From assembly GCF_001399455.2 (NCBI RefSeq), contig NZ_LLEI02000028.1, positions 1-38,464 of the forward strand: a DNA stretch of 38,464 nucleotides. Reading direction: 5' to 3'. The position numbers and the translations under genes were made by a program. Shown in pieces: positions 27,350-37,700 of the stretch. The DNA comes from Vibrio bivalvicida. GTDB taxonomy: Bacteria > Pseudomonadota > Gammaproteobacteria > Enterobacterales > Vibrionaceae. The notes under the pieces were generated by a model. It saw nothing but the letters and a program-made list of their open reading frames with translations. It was not told the DNA's origin and made no database searches. Within the stretch, counting starts at the first letter, position 1. Each line of letters opens with the position of its first letter.

Positions 27350-27814
27350 TTATTCGATAACAACAAGTGGTTGGTCGAATTCAACTGGTTGGCCGTCATC
27401 AACTAGGATTGCAGTAACAATACCAGACTTGTCAGCTTCAATTTGGTTCATCATCTTCATTGCTTCAACGATACATAGAGTGTCGCCAGCACTAACGCTT
27501 TGGCCAACTTCTACGAACGATTTCGCGTCTGGGCTTGGAGAACGGTAGAAAGTCCCTACCATTGGAGAAAGAACTTGATGACCAGCTGGAACCGCAGGTG
27601 CTGCCGCTTCAGGCGCTGCTGCAGGAGCTGGTGCTGCCGCTGGAGCCGGAGCTGCAACAGGTGCAGGTGCTGCAGCATATTGAATTGGCGCTACAGGTGC
27701 TGCAGTACCGTTGCGGCTGATGCGTACCGACTCTTCACCTTCAGAGATTTCTAGCTCAGCAATGCCAGACTCTTCTACTAACTCGATAAGCTTCTTGATT
27801 TTACGGATATCCAT
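27350..27814 (-). CDS. accB: Biotin carboxyl carrier protein of acetyl-CoA carboxylase
   Basis: Carries carboxybiotin between the biotin carboxylase and the carboxyltransferase. The N-terminal 35 residues ([23 protein letters not shown]) bind AccC. An Ala/Pro-rich flexible linker (about 38-77) follows, and then the biotinyl domain with EAMKMMNQI, biotin attached at Lys120 by BirA. In the wild-type family the linker is variable; here it has several Ala-Pro-Ala-Ala repeats. Length 154 residues, as expected. It is between aroQ (80 bp upstream) and accC on the same strand. Confidence 0.97.
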   Translation of the reverse strand: MDIRKIKKLIELVEESGIAELEISEGEESVRISRNGTAAPVAPIQYAAAPAPVAAPAPAAAPAPAAAPEAAAPAVPAGHQVLSPMVGTFYRSPSPDAKSFVEVGQSVSAGDTLCIVEAMKMMNQIEADKSGIVTAILVDDGQPVEFDQPLVVIE

Positions 27815-27894
27815 CTTTTCTTTCTCTTTTATCTTGTGAATAAGACAGCTCGATAAGAGCTGCAGAGTGTTTGTTTACTTTGACAGTAATTGGG

Positions 27895-28344
27895 TTACTT
27901 TGCCTGCAGCTTATTAATTGCAGCAGACAGAGCGAATTCGTATCCTTGTGCACCGAGACCACATATCACGCCCTCAGCCTTATCGGAAAGATAAGAGTGA
28001 TGACGGAATGGTTCGCGAGCATGCACATTAGATAAATGTACTTCGATAAATGGAATAGCCACGCCAAGTAACGCATCTCTTAATGCGACACTGGTGTGGG
28101 TAAACGCGGCTGGGTTGATGATAATAAAATCCACCTTGTCGTACGCCGCGTGGATAGCTTCGATCAGTTCATATTCACGATTAGATTGAAGATGTTGGAG
28201 TTCAACATCGGCGTCATTCGCTTGCTTGGTTAATGTGTCGACAATCTGTGGTAACGTCGAAGAACCGTAATGTGCGGGTTCGCGTAGACCTAACAGGTTT
28301 AAATTTGGACCATTTAAGACAAGAATGCGTGATTTTGCGGTCAT
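27895..28344 (-). CDS. aroQ: Type II 3-dehydroquinate dehydratase
   Basis: Third step of the shikimate pathway: 3-dehydroquinate to 3-dehydroshikimate, as a dodecamer in the cytoplasm. The 149-residue protein has the family sequence [24 protein letters not shown] (with the catalytic Tyr in HYGS), [13 protein letters not shown] with the Arg, [17 protein letters not shown], and [20 protein letters not shown] with the catalytic His. It is first in the aroQ-accB-accC unit, a common gammaproteobacterial arrangement. The promoter region upstream has a duplicated palindrome module. Confidence 0.96.
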   Translation of the reverse strand: MTAKSRILVLNGPNLNLLGLREPAHYGSSTLPQIVDTLTKQANDADVELQHLQSNREYELIEAIHAAYDKVDFIIINPAAFTHTSVALRDALLGVAIPFIEVHLSNVHAREPFRHHSYLSDKAEGVICGLGAQGYEFALSAAINKLQAK

Positions 28345-28386
28345 TGTGCTGCCATCTTCCTACTTCATGATATGAACTGGAATAAT

Positions 28387-28472
28387 CCCATATTATCGCT
28401 GATTCAGCATGCGATTTTTATTAAAAATAGCATCGAATCTTTGAAATAGACCCAGATTATAGCTAATTCAGC
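28387..28472 (-). promoter_or_regulatory. Duplicated palindrome plus minus-10 module upstream of aroQ-accBC
   Basis: Two 22-bp direct repeats (28387-28408 and 28451-28472, 19 of 22 identical) are 64 bp apart. Read on the minus strand, each has an 11-bp palindrome (GCTGAATCAGC; GCTGAATTAGC in the upstream copy) followed at once by a minus-10-like hexamer (GATAAT; TATAAT) and TGGG. They look like tandem promoters with the same operator. The rest of the 300-bp gap to the acs gene holds the acs terminator. Confidence 0.5.
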
Positions 28473-28590
28473 GCATTTAGCAGCAATTTACTGGTCTAAT
28501 CTCCCAGCCTAGAGTCGGATTTTTGTAACCGAGGTAACATTTTTGCCCAAGGAGAAAGGTGTGAGGAGGAGTACTTTAGACGGTAAAATG

Positions 28591-28618
28591 AAAAAACCGC
28601 CACATAATGTGACGGTTT
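28591..28618 (-). terminator. Terminator after acs
   Basis: AAACCGCCACAT pairs with ATGTGACGGTTT (one mismatch), with six T on the minus strand. It lies about 27 bp after the acs stop codon. Confidence 0.85.
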
Positions 28619-28644
28619 GAAGTTTTAAACATCGGCTATGAAAA

Positions 28645-30594
28645 TTACGCTAGCTCGGCTTTTTCAGCAATCAGTTTGTCAACCACACTTGGGTCGGCAA
28701 GGGTGGACGTGTCGCCTAAGTTGCCAGTATCACCCGTTGCAATCTTACGTAGAATCCGGCGCATAATCTTACCAGAGCGAGTCTTCGGCAGTGAATCTGT
28801 CCAATGTAGTACATCTGGGGTTGCGATAGGGCCAATTTCTTTACGAACCCAGTCCTTCACTTCTTTATGCAGTTCAGCACTTGGGAACTCGCCATCATTG
28901 AGGGTGATGTAGGCGTAGATCGCTTGACCTTTAATATCGTGTGGGATACCGACAATGGCCGCTTCTGCAATTTTGTCGTGAGCTACTAGTGCCGATTCAA
29001 TTTCTGCAGTCCCCATACGGTGACCTGATACGTTAAGTACGTCATCAACACGGCCTGTTATCCAGTAGTAACCATCTTCATCACGACGCGCGCCATCACT
29101 GGTGAAGTACATGCCTTTAAAGGTCGAGAAGTATGTTTGCTCGAAGCGTTCATGATCGCCATATACTGTACGCATCTGACCTGGCCATGAATCTAGGATA
29201 ACAAGGTTACCGTCAGTCGCACCTTCAATGATGTTACCCATGTTATCAACCAGAGCAGGCTGAACACCGAAGAATGGACGAGTTGCTGAACCTGGTTTTA
29301 GGTCCGTCGCACCTGGAAGTGGCGCAATCAAGATACCGCCAGTTTCAGTTTGCCACCATGTATCAACGATTGGTGAGTTTTCGTTACCGATGGTTTTGTA
29401 GTACCACTCCCAAGCTTCTGGGTTAATTGGTTCACCCACTGAGCCCATAATACGTAGGCTGCTACGAGAGGTACCTTCAACCGCTTCATTACCTTTTGCC
29501 ATTAGTGCACGAATAGCGGTTGGAGCCGTGTAAAGGATATTCACTTGGTGCTTATCAACCACTTGGCTCATGCGATTGGTGCTTGGGTAGTTAGGCACAC
29601 CTTCAAATAGAATAGTCTTAGCGCCATTAGCCAATGGACCGTAAACAAGGTAAGTGTGGCCTGTAATCCAACCTACGTCAGCTGTACACCAGAACGTTTC
29701 CCCCGGCTGATAGTCAAATACATACTTAAATGTCATGGCCGCGTAGACAAGGTAACCACCTGTGGTGTGAAGAACACCTTTGGGCTTACCTGTTGAGCCT
29801 GAAGTGTAGAGGATGAAGAGTGGATCTTCTGCTTTCATCTCTTCTGGCGGGCAGTCAGAAGAAACGTTTGCTGTTGCTTCGTGCCACCACACATCACGGT
29901 GTTCATGCCAGTCAATATTGCCGCCTGTGCGCTTCATAACGATGACTTTGTCGATGGTTTTCACTTCTGGGTTGGTCAGTGCTTCATCAACATTCTTTTT
30001 CAGCGGAACGGCACGACCACCACGCACACCTTCGTCAGCTGTAATGACGACTTTCGCGTCTGAGTCTATAATACGGCCAGAAAGCGCTTCAGGAGAGAAG
30101 CCACCGAATACCACCGTATGTACCGCACCAATACGGGTACAAGCTAGCATGGCAACCGCTGCTTCTGTCACCATTGGCATATAAAGACAAACGACATCGC
30201 CTTTACGAACGCCTTGTTCTTTCAGGGCGTTAGAAAACTCACACACTTCTTTGTGTAGTTGGTTGAAGGTGAGAGCTTTATCATCATTCGGATCGTCACC
30301 TTCCCAGATAATCGCTACATCATCGCCGCGCTCGGCTAGGTGGCGGTCAATACAGTTCGCAGAAACATTCAGCGTACCGTCTTCAAACCAACGGATATCA
30401 ACGTGGCCGGTATCAAATGAGGTATTTTTTACTTGAGTGAAAGGTTTTATCCAATCGACGATTTTGCCGTGCTCACTCCAGAAGCCAACTGGATCTGTTA
30501 CTGATTGTTGGTACATAGCTTGGTAGGTGTCGTTATCCGCGTGGGTGTTTTTTTTGATGTTCTCTTTTACCGGATAAATATGGGCTTCACTCAT
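28645..30594 (-). CDS. acs: Acetyl-coenzyme A synthetase
   Basis: Activates acetate to acetyl-CoA through acetyl-AMP, allowing cells to use acetate (the acetate switch). The 649-residue protein is the standard length. It has the AMP-binding motif [21 protein letters not shown] near 262, WWQTETGG near 412 and [20 protein letters not shown] near 515. It also has [13 protein letters not shown] at the C-terminus, with Lys609, which is reversibly acetylated in this family. AAGGAG lies eight bases before the ATG. It is upstream of its terminator and likely monocistronic. In Vibrio acs is under the control of the CrbS/CrbR two-component system, and a CrbS-type kinase gene is encoded 4.2 kb away. Confidence 0.97.
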   Translation of the reverse strand: MSEAHIYPVKENIKKNTHADNDTYQAMYQQSVTDPVGFWSEHGKIVDWIKPFTQVKNTSFDTGHVDIRWFEDGTLNVSANCIDRHLAERGDDVAIIWEGDDPNDDKALTFNQLHKEVCEFSNALKEQGVRKGDVVCLYMPMVTEAAVAMLACTRIGAVHTVVFGGFSPEALSGRIIDSDAKVVITADEGVRGGRAVPLKKNVDEALTNPEVKTIDKVIVMKRTGGNIDWHEHRDVWWHEATANVSSDCPPEEMKAEDPLFILYTSGSTGKPKGVLHTTGGYLVYAAMTFKYVFDYQPGETFWCTADVGWITGHTYLVYGPLANGAKTILFEGVPNYPSTNRMSQVVDKHQVNILYTAPTAIRALMAKGNEAVEGTSRSSLRIMGSVGEPINPEAWEWYYKTIGNENSPIVDTWWQTETGGILIAPLPGATDLKPGSATRPFFGVQPALVDNMGNIIEGATDGNLVILDSWPGQMRTVYGDHERFEQTYFSTFKGMYFTSDGARRDEDGYYWITGRVDDVLNVSGHRMGTAEIESALVAHDKIAEAAIVGIPHDIKGQAIYAYITLNDGEFPSAELHKEVKDWVRKEIGPIATPDVLHWTDSLPKTRSGKIMRRILRKIATGDTGNLGDTSTLADPSVVDKLIAEKAELA

Positions 30595-30651
30595 TGCTTA
30601 TCTCCTTGTGCCTAATTCGTTGTGAATTGAGCAAGTGTCCGTTTAAAACGA

Positions 30652-30664
30652 TCAGGTCACCTGA
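30652..30664. promoter_or_regulatory. Perfect 13-bp palindrome in the acs upstream region
   Basis: TCAGGTCACCTGA is a perfect inverted repeat around one base, about 58 bp upstream of the acs start codon. It may be an operator for an acs regulator. The identity of the protein is not known from the sequence. Confidence 0.45.
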
Positions 30665-30805
30665 CCCTGACGTCGTACAATCCTTTTACCCATAACTTTC
30701 AATCACAGGCGACAATTCGACAATTAGACTTTAGGATGAGAAAGCTAGATCTGCTTTGAAATGAAGGAATTAAAACGCAAATTGAGAACTTGGTCGTAAG
30801 TTAGG

Positions 30806-31438
30806 TTAACGGGTATAGGGCAGATTTAAGCTAGGTAGATCACCTTTTGTTAGCCGAACGAATACTAAGGCGGCAGAAATGGCATCTTGCAGCGCGTCGT
30901 GTTTATCTTGCATAGGCAAATCGAGGTGCTTACAAATCGCATCCAAACTAAGATCAAAGTAGGCATTCGGTAGATGCTTTTCCAGTTTATCGTGATAGAT
31001 CTGACTCACCTCAATGAGCGGATTTGGTAGCGGAAAACCAAGTTGCTTGCGACAGGCGAGATCGAGAATTTTTTTGTCGTAACGAATGTGATAGCCGACT
31101 AATGGGCGATTGCCTATAAAGGCGAGTAGCTGAATCAAGGCTTGTTTCTCGTCAATGCCATCAATTAGATCCTGATGGCGCATTCGGTGGATTTTGACAG
31201 AGCCAGAATCAAGGGATTGCGGGGCTCTGAGCCTCACTTCGAACGGCTTGCTGGTAATAATGCGATTGTCGATGATTTTAGTGGCAGCAATCGTCACCAA
31301 CTCGGCTCGGTTAGGGTCTAAGCTGGTGGTTTCACAATCGAGCGACACATACTCCTCTTTGTTAACCGAGCCAAACAGAGGCTGGTAAGAAGAGCCTTTT
31401 AGCTTGTGAAACCAATAACGTCGTTGCAACCAGTTCAT
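30806..31438 (-). CDS. DEDDh 3'-5' exonuclease (DnaQ/PolC-epsilon-like)
   Basis: A 210-residue single-domain exonuclease of the DnaQ superfamily, likely degrading single-stranded DNA or RNA from the 3' end. The catalytic acidic set is present: Asp34 and Glu36 in LDCETTSLD (Exo I), Asp121 in HIRYDKKIL (Exo II), and His180 with Asp185 in KHDALQDA (Exo III, DEDDh type). No polymerase domain. It lies ten bases downstream of the DUF294 gene and reads in the same direction, so the two are co-transcribed. This pairing of a DnaQ-like exonuclease with a CBS/DUF294 protein is found elsewhere in gammaproteobacteria; its purpose is not known. Confidence 0.88.
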   Translation of the reverse strand: MNWLQRRYWFHKLKGSSYQPLFGSVNKEEYVSLDCETTSLDPNRAELVTIAATKIIDNRIITSKPFEVRLRAPQSLDSGSVKIHRMRHQDLIDGIDEKQALIQLLAFIGNRPLVGYHIRYDKKILDLACRKQLGFPLPNPLIEVSQIYHDKLEKHLPNAYFDLSLDAICKHLDLPMQDKHDALQDAISAALVFVRLTKGDLPSLNLPYTR

Positions 31439-31448
31439 AACGCCGCCT

Positions 31449-33275
31449 CTAATCCCTTATCTGATAATGATAGCCCAAGAACTGCTTAAACTTTTTCACT
31501 ACGTGTAAACTATGGCGCAGCAAGTCTCGTTCGGTGCGATCTATCTGTTTAAGGTCTATCCGATTGTGGCTGTGTTGGTTGCTCAGTTGCTGACTAAGGC
31601 GCAGCTTGAAAAACAGCTTAAGTGCTTCAGTGAGATTATCGGCTGTATCGGGTTCGAGTATTCGTTTCACCCGTAATGCCTCTATGCGCTCGAAAGTATT
31701 TTTTTCTTCAATACCGTATTCAAGTGCCAGGGTCCGAATACCGTGAACAATAGGGAAAATACCACCGCTTTTGACATCGACACCTTGCTTATCCTTCTTT
31801 ACATTGCCAAGCAGAGTCAGCGGTAGAGAAAACTGTAGTGCTGGGCGAGAGAAATCTTGTAGCGCCAGCATGTTATTGAACATGGTTTGTTTCAGATGTT
31901 GAGTAATGGGCTCTAGTAGTGCTTTATTGCCGGCAACCGCGTGCGCGTCGGTGAAAATGGCTAAGTCCATCACTTGCTCAGAAGAACTCGGTTTAGACCA
32001 TTGGCTGACGGTGCTCTTCCATTCTGATTGAGTTTTGACCCATTTCGGATTATTGACCATGACATTGCCGGGACAAAGTGGGTAGCCAAGTTGCTGCAGT
32101 GTGTGGGTCAGTTGGCTCATCACGGTTTCACATTGGTGCCAGTGCAGACCATCTTTGATTATCAAAGCGTTGTCTTGGTCAGTTTTAAGTATTTGTTCCC
32201 CACGCCCTTCTGAGCCTAGAACGACCAAACAACAATGATCGTGAAGGGCAGGAGGAACAATCAGTTCAAAGGCTTTCTCTATGATCTGCTCGTTGACTGC
32301 AGAGATAAGCTCCATAATAAATCGTGTGCGAATGCCGTTGTTGAGCAAGCTTTCTACCAATTGGCGTTGCCTGTTTGAGGCCAGTGCAAGCTCTTCGACA
32401 CTAGTGGATCGGGCAATACTTAAGGTCAATACGTGCGAGTGGGTTGAAAAAGCACTCAGAATCTGTGTCATATCAAGCATACCGACGGCTTGTTTTCCAT
32501 CGGCGACCATCACGCGTTTCATTCGATGGCGAGTCATTTTGATCATCGCATTGAATAGAAACTCACCGTCCTCAACATGCACCACTGGGAAAGTGGCAAT
32601 TTTGCCTACTGGAGTGTCGAGTGGATGACCTTCAAGCATAACGGCATGCAGCATATTGGTGCGAGTGATAATGCCGTAGGGCATAGAGTGAGTATCATCA
32701 ACAAGGCGGACATCGGAATCATTTAAACGTACCAACGCAGAGTCAATGCCATTTTGCTTGAGCGTTTGTGTGACTTCATTCAGCGGTTGGTCGGGAGAGA
32801 GTATCATTGGCGGGTGATAGATCTCTTTGTCGACCTTGGTCAGGATAAACTCGGCCAGGTTTTGCTGTTGCTGGGCCGCATCGACCAGCTCTTGGCGACG
32901 AGCGAGGTTGTTATCAAAGTAGGCCGCGAATTGGCCATTTTCGTTATACAAGTCAATGAAAATAGACTTTGGTAGCAGGTAAGAGAGAGTATCTTCTAAC
33001 GCGATATAACGGTGTTTGACACTGTCTTCAAACAGAGCGCGTACATCAAAAAGGTCATCATTGGCGTAGTGAGCAAAGATTTCTTTATCGTCTTCCGAGC
33101 GTTCTTCTACCGCACCTTTGATCACAATGTGTAAATGCTGGCTTGCTGTTCCTGCTTCTAGCAAGGTCTCTTTCGCTCGAAAATAAGCCACGTCGAGGGA
33201 GCTACGTAGCTTACTTTGCTGTTGGCTATTCAGGCGGTCAAATGGTGGGGAGTGCATGTTAAATTTATCTGGCAT
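31449..33275 (-). CDS. cNMP-binding / CBS / DUF294 nucleotidyltransferase-like protein
   Basis: A 608-residue cytoplasmic protein with several domains. An N-terminal cyclic-nucleotide-binding-type domain (about 10-125, with HLHIVIKGAVEE) is followed by a CBS pair (about 155-275). Then comes a DUF294 domain related to the GlnD nucleotidyltransferase, with GSEGRGE at 354-360 and the acidic pair Asp366/Asp368 in LKTDQDNALI, and a C-terminal DUF294_C helical domain. The catalytic-looking residues are kept, so it might transfer nucleotides to a protein or small molecule. The target is unknown. The two ligand-binding domains suggest it senses nucleotides. It is upstream of the exonuclease gene, with a ten-base gap. 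Confidence 0.85.
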   Translation of the reverse strand: MPDKFNMHSPPFDRLNSQQQSKLRSSLDVAYFRAKETLLEAGTASQHLHIVIKGAVEERSEDDKEIFAHYANDDLFDVRALFEDSVKHRYIALEDTLSYLLPKSIFIDLYNENGQFAAYFDNNLARRQELVDAAQQQQNLAEFILTKVDKEIYHPPMILSPDQPLNEVTQTLKQNGIDSALVRLNDSDVRLVDDTHSMPYGIITRTNMLHAVMLEGHPLDTPVGKIATFPVVHVEDGEFLFNAMIKMTRHRMKRVMVADGKQAVGMLDMTQILSAFSTHSHVLTLSIARSTSVEELALASNRQRQLVESLLNNGIRTRFIMELISAVNEQIIEKAFELIVPPALHDHCCLVVLGSEGRGEQILKTDQDNALIIKDGLHWHQCETVMSQLTHTLQQLGYPLCPGNVMVNNPKWVKTQSEWKSTVSQWSKPSSSEQVMDLAIFTDAHAVAGNKALLEPITQHLKQTMFNNMLALQDFSRPALQFSLPLTLLGNVKKDKQGVDVKSGGIFPIVHGIRTLALEYGIEEKNTFERIEALRVKRILEPDTADNLTEALKLFFKLRLSQQLSNQHSHNRIDLKQIDRTERDLLRHSLHVVKKFKQFLGYHYQIRD

Positions 33276-33509
33276 TGCGAACCCTACTCCATGGCAACTC
33301 TATATGCTAAGTGTGAAGGATTAACATAATTGTTCCAGACGACTTTGGTCGAATCTATAAATGAAACTCTTGAATTTAATCTTTCACTAATGATGAAAAT
33401 AGTGAGAATAGGGAAACGCAGTTGTGACGATTATTCCCTTTTTATTTTCAGCAAGGCAAACGATAATACGGCAGGCCTGTTCCAACCCACTATGTATTCA
33501 GAGGTAATG

Positions 33510-34694
33510 ATGCTCACCCCATCTCCATTCGGCTGGATTTCCCAGTATTTTATTGGTTTCTTTTTCGCTTATGGTGTCTATTTGCCATTTTGGGCGCTGT
33601 GGTTTGAAGAGCAGGGAGTATCAGCTACCGATATCGGATTGCTAGTCGGCATTGGTTTTGCGACGCGGTGTGTTGCGAACATGGTGCTCACGCCGCGTAT
33701 TCACAAAGTGGAACAGCTAATGCCTGCACTGCGCTGGCTCAGTTTTGCCGCCATCTTATTTGTTGGTTTCCACTTTTTTACTGGTGGTAGTTTCTGGTTA
33801 ATGGCATTGGCGACTGTGTTGTTCAATCTGTGCTGTGGCCCTATTGTTCCCTTGTCTGATGCTATGGCGAACTACTATTCACGTTTGCAAATGCTGGATT
33901 ATGGCCGCACTCGCTTGTGGGGCTCAATCGCCTTTATAGCGGGCTCTACGGTGGTTGGCTTTTTAGTCGCCCAGTACGGCACTGACATGATTCTTTACAC
34001 TGCACTGGCAGGTACCGTGGCGGCATTAGTGTTTTCGATGCGTAATATTAGCCCAATGCCAGTGACGACTGCGGCAGAAAATGCCGAGCGTCCTAAGCTG
34101 ACAGAGCTGCTACGCGAGCTACCAGTGGTTAAATTCCTTATTTTAGTGTCGCTTATTCAAGGTAGCCATGCGGCGTATTACAGTTTTAGTTCTATTTACT
34201 GGAAAGAGGCGGGTTACTCTGAAGATATTATTGGTTATCTATGGAGTTTAGGTGTCATAGCTGAAGTGGCCATTTTCGCTCTAAGTAAGCGTCTATTCTC
34301 TGGTTGGACACTAAGAGCCTTATTTACCGTAGCGGCGATTGGTGTGGTGGTACGTTGGGGTTTGACAGCTTCGACAACAGCGTTAGTGGCTCTGGTTCTG
34401 ATTCAGCTTCTTCATGGTGTGACGTTTGCTATGGCGCATATTGCTGCGATTCAATACATCCAACACTCTGAGCAGAGAAAAATGGTTGCGCTGCAAGCTC
34501 TGTACAATGCGATTCCTTTGGGAGCATTCATTGCTTTAATGACAACACTGAGTGGTTGGGGTTACGAAAACTGGGGTGCGAATGTGTTCTGGGCGATGGC
34601 CGTAATGGGTGTTTTGGCGCTGTTTATCAACGTTGAACCTCAGAAACATCAAGTGGCTGATGTATCGAAAGCGGAGCCCAATGCACAGAATTAA
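33510..34694 (+). CDS. MFS transporter of the 3-phenylpropionate (HcaT-like) family
   Basis: Inner-membrane transporter with about twelve transmembrane segments over 394 residues. The sequence GFFFAYGVYLPFWALWFEEQGVSATDIGLL at the N-terminus and YGRTRLWGSIAFIAGS near 130 are typical of the PPP/HcaT branch of the major facilitator superfamily. The natural substrate cannot be read off; in E. coli the relative takes up 3-phenylpropionate. I chose the ATG at 33510, with AGAGG five bases away. In-frame codons further upstream (33330, 33492) would add up to 60 hydrophilic residues before the first membrane segment. It is followed by its own terminator before the kinase gene. Confidence 0.85.
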   Translation: MLTPSPFGWISQYFIGFFFAYGVYLPFWALWFEEQGVSATDIGLLVGIGFATRCVANMVLTPRIHKVEQLMPALRWLSFAAILFVGFHFFTGGSFWLMALATVLFNLCCGPIVPLSDAMANYYSRLQMLDYGRTRLWGSIAFIAGSTVVGFLVAQYGTDMILYTALAGTVAALVFSMRNISPMPVTTAAENAERPKLTELLRELPVVKFLILVSLIQGSHAAYYSFSSIYWKEAGYSEDIIGYLWSLGVIAEVAIFALSKRLFSGWTLRALFTVAAIGVVVRWGLTASTTALVALVLIQLLHGVTFAMAHIAAIQYIQHSEQRKMVALQALYNAIPLGAFIALMTTLSGWGYENWGANVFWAMAVMGVLALFINVEPQKHQVADVSKAEPNAQN

Positions 34695-34734
34695 GCTTCG
34701 CAGATTGAGTTGAAATCCTATCCCTAGTTAAATG

Positions 34735-34763
34735 AAACCTCTCCAATATGGAGAGGTTTTTTT
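34735..34763 (+). terminator. Terminator after the MFS gene
   Basis: AAACCTCTCC (34735-34744) and GGAGAGGTTT (34750-34759) form a perfect stem followed by T residues. It separates the MFS gene from the kinase gene, whose start is 26 bp further on, so the kinase may have its own promoter or depend on read-through. Confidence 0.88.
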
Positions 34764-34788
34764 GTTTAGCGCACGATAAGGATATCTG

Positions 34789-37700
34789 ATGCAGGGTTGG
34801 CTAGTGATCACCGTATCACTGATGTATCTCGGACTACTGTTCCTCATTGCCTGGTATGGGGATAAAAGGCATAGCTGGTTGGCGAAATGGCGACCTTGGA
34901 TTTACAGTCTATCTATTGCGGTATACTGCACCTCTTGGACTTTCTATGGCACTGTGGGACAGGCGAGTAATAATCCTTGGGCCTTCTTGCCAATCTACAT
35001 CGCCCCGATTCTAGTTTTTACCCTTGGTTGGCGCGTTCTCGCTCGTTTAATCATCACTGCCAAACGTGAGCACATTACTTCCATTGCCGACTTTATTGCG
35101 GCGCGTTATGGTAAATCACAAGGCTTAGCTGTGGTGGTTACACTGATAGCTGTGGCGGGTATTCTCCCTTATATCGCCCTGCAATTGCGCGGTATTACCA
35201 TGGGGTTAGAGATAATTTCGCCACAAATACCGCGAAGTTTTGCAGGTTCAAGTATTGATGTCTCTTGGTTCGTGGTCGGGGCACTGGCTATTTTCACCAT
35301 GCTGTTTGGCACTCGCCATATTGATAATACCGAGCACCACCGTGGCATGATGATGGCGATTGCGTTTGAATCTATTATCAAGCTGGTGGCATTCCTTGCC
35401 GTTGGTATTTTTATCCTATTTCTGGCGCTTAATCGTAATGATGTTGAACTTGCACAGATCGCACGTCAAACCTACCAATCGCCTAATCTACCTACTTTGG
35501 TCATCCATACCGTACTTACCATGCTGGCGATCGTCTGTTTACCACGCCAGTTCCATACCATGGTAGTAGAAAATGAACGTGCCCAAGATCTGCATACCGC
35601 GCGTTGGTTGTTCCCACTCTATTTGATTTTGATGGGTATTTTTGTTTTGCCGATAGCTTGGGTCGGGCAATCATTGCTCACGGATGCCAGCCCAGACACT
35701 TACGTTATCAGCCTGCCGATGGCTGTTGGGGCTGAGGATATTGCGTTGCTGGCTTTCCTTGGCGGGACGTCAGCAGCCAGTGGCATGGTGATTGTTTCAA
35801 CCATTGCTCTAGCGATCATGGTCTCCAATGATTTGGTGATGCCACTGCTGTTACGCCGGATGCGCCTGTCGCAGCGCAACCATCGTCATTTCTCTGGGCT
35901 ACTACTAATAATCCGCCGTGGGCTTATCTTGCTACTACTGCTCGGAGCTTGGGGTTTTTATCAAGCTCTAGGTAACATTCACTCCCTTTCTGCGATTGGT
36001 TTCCTCTCTTTTGCCGCCATTACCCAGTTTGCACCGGCTCTGATTGGAGGTATGTATTGGCGTCAGGGTAACCGAAAAGGTGTTTATGTCGGCTTGGCAG
36101 TAGGTTTCACCTTGTGGTTGATTACCTTAATGAGCCAAACCGATATGCTGGCGGGAAGTGCGCAAGATAACTTCTTATTGTGGATGATCACTCCACCTGA
36201 ATGGCTGCATAATCTGCAAGTAAAAACCTCTGACTGGGGCATTGTACTGAGTGTGGCACTGAACACCCTTTGCTATGTGGTGGTGTCGCTGTTGACACGA
36301 GCCAGCCTAAGTGAGCGCTTACAGTCTGCTTCTTTCGTCGGGACACCGCTACCCGAAAGTGAAAACATCAGCTTGTATCAAAGCCGTGTCACAGTGGGTG
36401 AGCTAGAGATGCTGGCTTCTCGATTTGTCGGCAGACAACGGGTACGAAGCGCATTCAAACAGTACTGGCAACAGCAGAGAGAAACCTTACTGCCTAACCA
36501 GCAAGCACCTTCGACTTTGATTCGTCATACCGAGAGGGTACTGGCCGGTGTTTTTGGTGCATCATCTGCTAAGTTAGTCCTTACTTCTGCGCTGCAAGGC
36601 CGAAACATGCAACTTGAAGAGGTGGCAACCATTGTCGATGAAGCCTCTGAGTTGTATGACTTTAGCCGCGGATTACTGCAAGGGGCAATTGAGCATATCG
36701 GCCAAGGTATTGCTGTGGTGGATAAGCAGCTGCGTTTGGTCGCCTGGAATCAACGCTATTTGGAACTGTTTACCTTCCCGGTCGGTTTGATTCAGGTTGG
36801 CAGGCCGATCGCTGATGTTATTCGTCATAACGCCGAGCAGGGTCTATGTGGTCCCGGTGAGCCTGAAGAACATGTACGTCGTCGTGTTTACCACTTAGAG
36901 CAAGGGACGCGTCATACCTCTTCACGAGTTAGGCCTGATGGACGAGTGATAGAAGTACAGGGCAACCCAATGCCGGGTGGAGGGTTTGTTATGAGCTTTA
37001 CCGATATCACCGTGTTCCGTGATGCTGAACAAGCATTAAAAGACGCCAATGAAACACTTGAAGAACGTGTGCAAGAGCGTACTCAAGAGTTGGAACAATT
37101 GAATAAAATGCTCGTTTCTGCGACTCAGAAGTCAGAGCATGAGTCCCAATCTAAATCGCGTTTTTTAGCCGCAGTAAGCCATGACTTAATGCAGCCACTC
37201 AACGCTGCACGCTTGTTTGCCTCCTCTTTGTCTGAAGTGGCTAACGAGCCAGAAACTAAGCAGCTTTCACAGTATATCGAGAGCGCTTTAGGAGCCGCCG
37301 AAGACCTGATTGGTGACTTACTTGATATTTCTCGCCTAGAATCTGGCAAGCTCGACATCAACGTCCATGGCTTTGCCATCAATGACGTTTTATCTAACCT
37401 TAACGCCGAATTTAGCGCGCTTGCCAAGCAGCAAGGTATTGAGTTCAGTATGATACCTAGCCAGTTGCTGGTTCAGTCGGATCCAAAACTCTTACGTCGT
37501 GTAGTGCAGAACTTTTTAACCAATGCTTTCCGCTATAGCCCAAAAGGCAAAGTGGTTCTGGGTGTAAGGCGAGTGGCAGGCAAGGCGCGTATCGATGTGT
37601 GGGACAACGGTATGGGCATTGACGAAGATAAGCAGCAAGAGATATTCGAAGAGTTTAATCGTGGAACTCAAGTACGCTCTGATCAAGGCTTAGGACTAGG

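Noticed and set aside
27500..27754. Arg/Trp/Cys-rich open frames antisense to the AccB linker
   Set aside because: Low-complexity products of the repetitive Ala/Pro codons read on the other strand.
30710..30730. TGTGATTG on the minus strand as a possible CRP site for acs
   Set aside because: Only one half-site matches TGTGA-N6-TCACA; the second half is poor.
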